Of a stretch of 7,808 nucleotides of DNA, positions 6,371 through 7,808 are shown piece by piece. The first letter of the stretch is position 1, and every line of letters begins with the position of its first letter. This stretch comes from Nitrospirota bacterium (GTDB lineage Bacteria; Nitrospirota; 9FT-COMBO-42-15; HDB-SIOI813): NCBI GenBank assembly GCA_016214375.1, contig JACROQ010000170.1:1-7808 (forward strand), in the 5' to 3' direction. The position numbers and the translations under genes are program-made. The notes below the pieces were generated by a model, which was not told the origin of the DNA, searched no databases, and worked only from the letters and a program-made list of their open reading frames with translations.

Positions 6371-7414
6371 ATGGGGGAGAAAGAACAGAAGATAAAGGCA
6401 TTGGATCTGGCCCTTTCGCAGATTGAAAAGCAGTTCGGAAAGGGGGCCATTATGCGCCTGGGGACAGACGGCGCCATGCCGGAGATTCCGGCGATATCCA
6501 CAGGGTCTCTGGGGCTCGATATGGCCATCGGCGTTGGCGGGGTGCCGCGGGGGAGGGTCATCGAGATATTTGGTCCGGAGTCTTCAGGAAAGACCACGCT
6601 CTCTCTCCATGTCATTGCAGAGGCGCAAAAGAATGGCGGAGCGGCCGCCTTTATCGATGCGGAGCATGCCCTGGATATAGGGTATGCAAGGAAACTTGGG
6701 GTGAATGCGGATGATCTCCTGGTCTCACAGCCGGACACCGGGGAGCAGGCCCTTGAGATCGCAGAGACCCTTGTGAGAAGCGGGGCGGTAGACGTGATCG
6801 TGATAGACTCTGTGGCGGCCCTTGTGCCGCGGGCGGAGATCGAGGGGGAGATGGGAGATGCCCATATGGGGCTTCAGGCACGATTGATGTCCCAGGCATT
6901 GAGGAAATTGACGGCCGCTATCAGCAAGTCCCTCACCACAGTCATCTTCATCAACCAGATCAGGATGAAGCTCGGAGTCATGTTCGGGAACCCTGAGACG
7001 ACTACCGGCGGAAATGCCCTGAAGTTCTACTCATCGGTCAGATTAGACATCCGAAAGATCGAGTCCCTGAAGGAGGGTCAGGATGTGACAGGGAACCGGG
7101 TGCGGGTCAAGGTGGTCAAGAATAAACTGGCCCCGCCCTTTAAGCAGGCAGAGTTTGATATCCTGTTTGATGAAGGGATATCGAGGATAGGCGAACTGAT
7201 TGATATTGGGGTGGATAAGGGGATCGTCGAGAAAAGCGGTTCCTGGTATGCCTACAAAGGGGAGAGGATTGGCCAGGGGAGGGAGAATGCCAGACAGGCA
7301 TTAAAGGAAAATGCGGTCCTGGCGAAGGATATCGAGGTCAGGATAAAAGAGTCCTGCGGGTTACAGAAGGCAGGGGTTAAACCTCAGGAAAAGAAGGGGA
7401 CACAGGGGGGATAG
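6371..7414 (+). CDS. recA: Recombinase RecA
   Basis: A complete 347-residue RecA, the ATP-dependent strand-exchange protein of homologous recombination and co-protease for LexA-type repressors. Visible landmarks are the N-terminal ALDLALSQIEKQFGKGAIMRLG stretch (10-31), Walker A GPESSGKTT (68-76), the VIVIDSVAALVP Walker B strand, loop L1 (EGEMGDAHMG), FINQIR, and loop L2 with GNPETTTGGNALKFY. No intein is present. The C-terminal tail is short and lysine/glycine-rich rather than strongly acidic. It follows the endonuclease gene by 38 bases. I could not find a LexA-type operator in the spacer or the end of the upstream gene. A weak promoter candidate is TTGAAA (6321-6326) with AATAAC (6344-6349), 17 bases apart; otherwise it depends on read-through from the operon. 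GC content is back to the level of pncC and thpR. It precedes pilT by 5 bases. Confidence 0.98.
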   Translation: MGEKEQKIKALDLALSQIEKQFGKGAIMRLGTDGAMPEIPAISTGSLGLDMAIGVGGVPRGRVIEIFGPESSGKTTLSLHVIAEAQKNGGAAAFIDAEHALDIGYARKLGVNADDLLVSQPDTGEQALEIAETLVRSGAVDVIVIDSVAALVPRAEIEGEMGDAHMGLQARLMSQALRKLTAAISKSLTTVIFINQIRMKLGVMFGNPETTTGGNALKFYSSVRLDIRKIESLKEGQDVTGNRVRVKVVKNKLAPPFKQAEFDILFDEGISRIGELIDIGVDKGIVEKSGSWYAYKGERIGQGRENARQALKENAVLAKDIEVRIKESCGLQKAGVKPQEKKGTQGG

Positions 7415-7419
7415 ATCGC

Positions 7420-7808
7420 ATGAATATAAACGAACTCCTTACCACTGCTGTATCCAAGGGTGCATCCGATCTCCATATCAAGGTCGGCACCTATCCTATC
7501 ATGAGGGTCAACGGGGAACTGGCGCCCCTGGATCAGCAGAACAGGATCAGCCAGGAGGATGCCGTATCGATGTTATCCACCATCATGAATGATACCCAGA
7601 AAAAACGCTACATAGAGAAGAAGGAGGTGGATCTCTCTTACGGCATCTCAGGCCTCGGCCGTTTCAGGGTGAATGTATTCCAGCAAAGGGGCACCATAGG
7701 GTTGGTCTTCCGTGTCATCCCCATGAAGATCCTGACCATTGAGGAACTCGGCCTCCCCAAGATATTAGAGAAGCTTGCGATAGAGCCCCGGGGGTTGATA
7801 CTGGTCAC
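7420..7808 (+). CDS. pilT: Type IV pilus retraction ATPase PilT, N-terminal part (cut by window end)
   Basis: The open frame starts at ATG 7420, five bases after the recA stop, with an AGGGGGG stretch 9 bases upstream, and runs off the window after 129 full codons. The translation begins MNINELLTTAVSKGASDLHI, contains the GASDLHIKVG motif and GRFRVNVFQQRG, and ends at RGLILVT, immediately before the expected Walker A. This matches the N-terminal PAS-like domain of PilT, the hexameric ATPase that powers type IV pilus retraction and twitching motility from the inner-membrane base. The catalytic core is outside the window, so PilT and its paralogue PilU cannot be strictly separated, but the start and length of this domain favour PilT. 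Confidence 0.9.
   Translation, partial: MNINELLTTAVSKGASDLHIKVGTYPIMRVNGELAPLDQQNRISQEDAVSMLSTIMNDTQKKRYIEKKEVDLSYGISGLGRFRVNVFQQRGTIGLVFRVIPMKILTIEELGLPKILEKLAIEPRGLILV

Noticed and set aside
6651..6899. Minus-strand open frames inside recA (also 6352-6738)
   Set aside because: Antisense to a highly conserved gene and of low-complexity composition; no support for coding.

Overview
The window comes from a bacterial chromosome that is Gram-negative in style. The order pgpA, pncC (cinA C-terminal domain), thpR, recA, pilT, together with an NtrC-type sigma-54 activator, resembles Desulfobacterota or Nitrospirota genomes. That placement is an inference from gene order and protein style, not a database result. 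Core genes are moderately GC-rich and G-heavy (36 of 60 bases G+C at 6541-6600; 38 of 60 at 3961-4020).

The left third (7-2571, minus strand) holds a two-component system. A soluble PAS-domain histidine kinase is transcribed first, followed by an NtrC-family response regulator with receiver, AAA+ GAFTGA and Fis-type HTH domains. The kinase has a strong sigma-70-like promoter in a 242-bp divergent intergenic region. No terminator, RNA gene or long repeat is visible in that region.

The rest is read on the plus strand from a promoter in the same divergent region: pgpA (TTG start, overlaps the next gene), pncC, thpR, then an AT-rich restriction-modification pair, then recA and the start of pilT (cut by the window end). 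All junctions are short or overlapping, so these genes can form one transcription unit. The R-M pair (4339-6332) is a beta-class DNA methyltransferase of N4-cytosine appearance followed by a likely MjaI-family restriction endonuclease. It sits between thpR and recA with a sharp change in base composition on both sides, which points to horizontal acquisition into a housekeeping operon.

The most interesting item is the methyltransferase. Its last ~100 residues look like a staphylococcal-nuclease (SNase/OB) fold whose catalytic residues are replaced, fused behind a complete methyltransferase core. The four-base word CTAG, the known target of the MjaI system, is absent from the whole 7808-bp window by manual scan.
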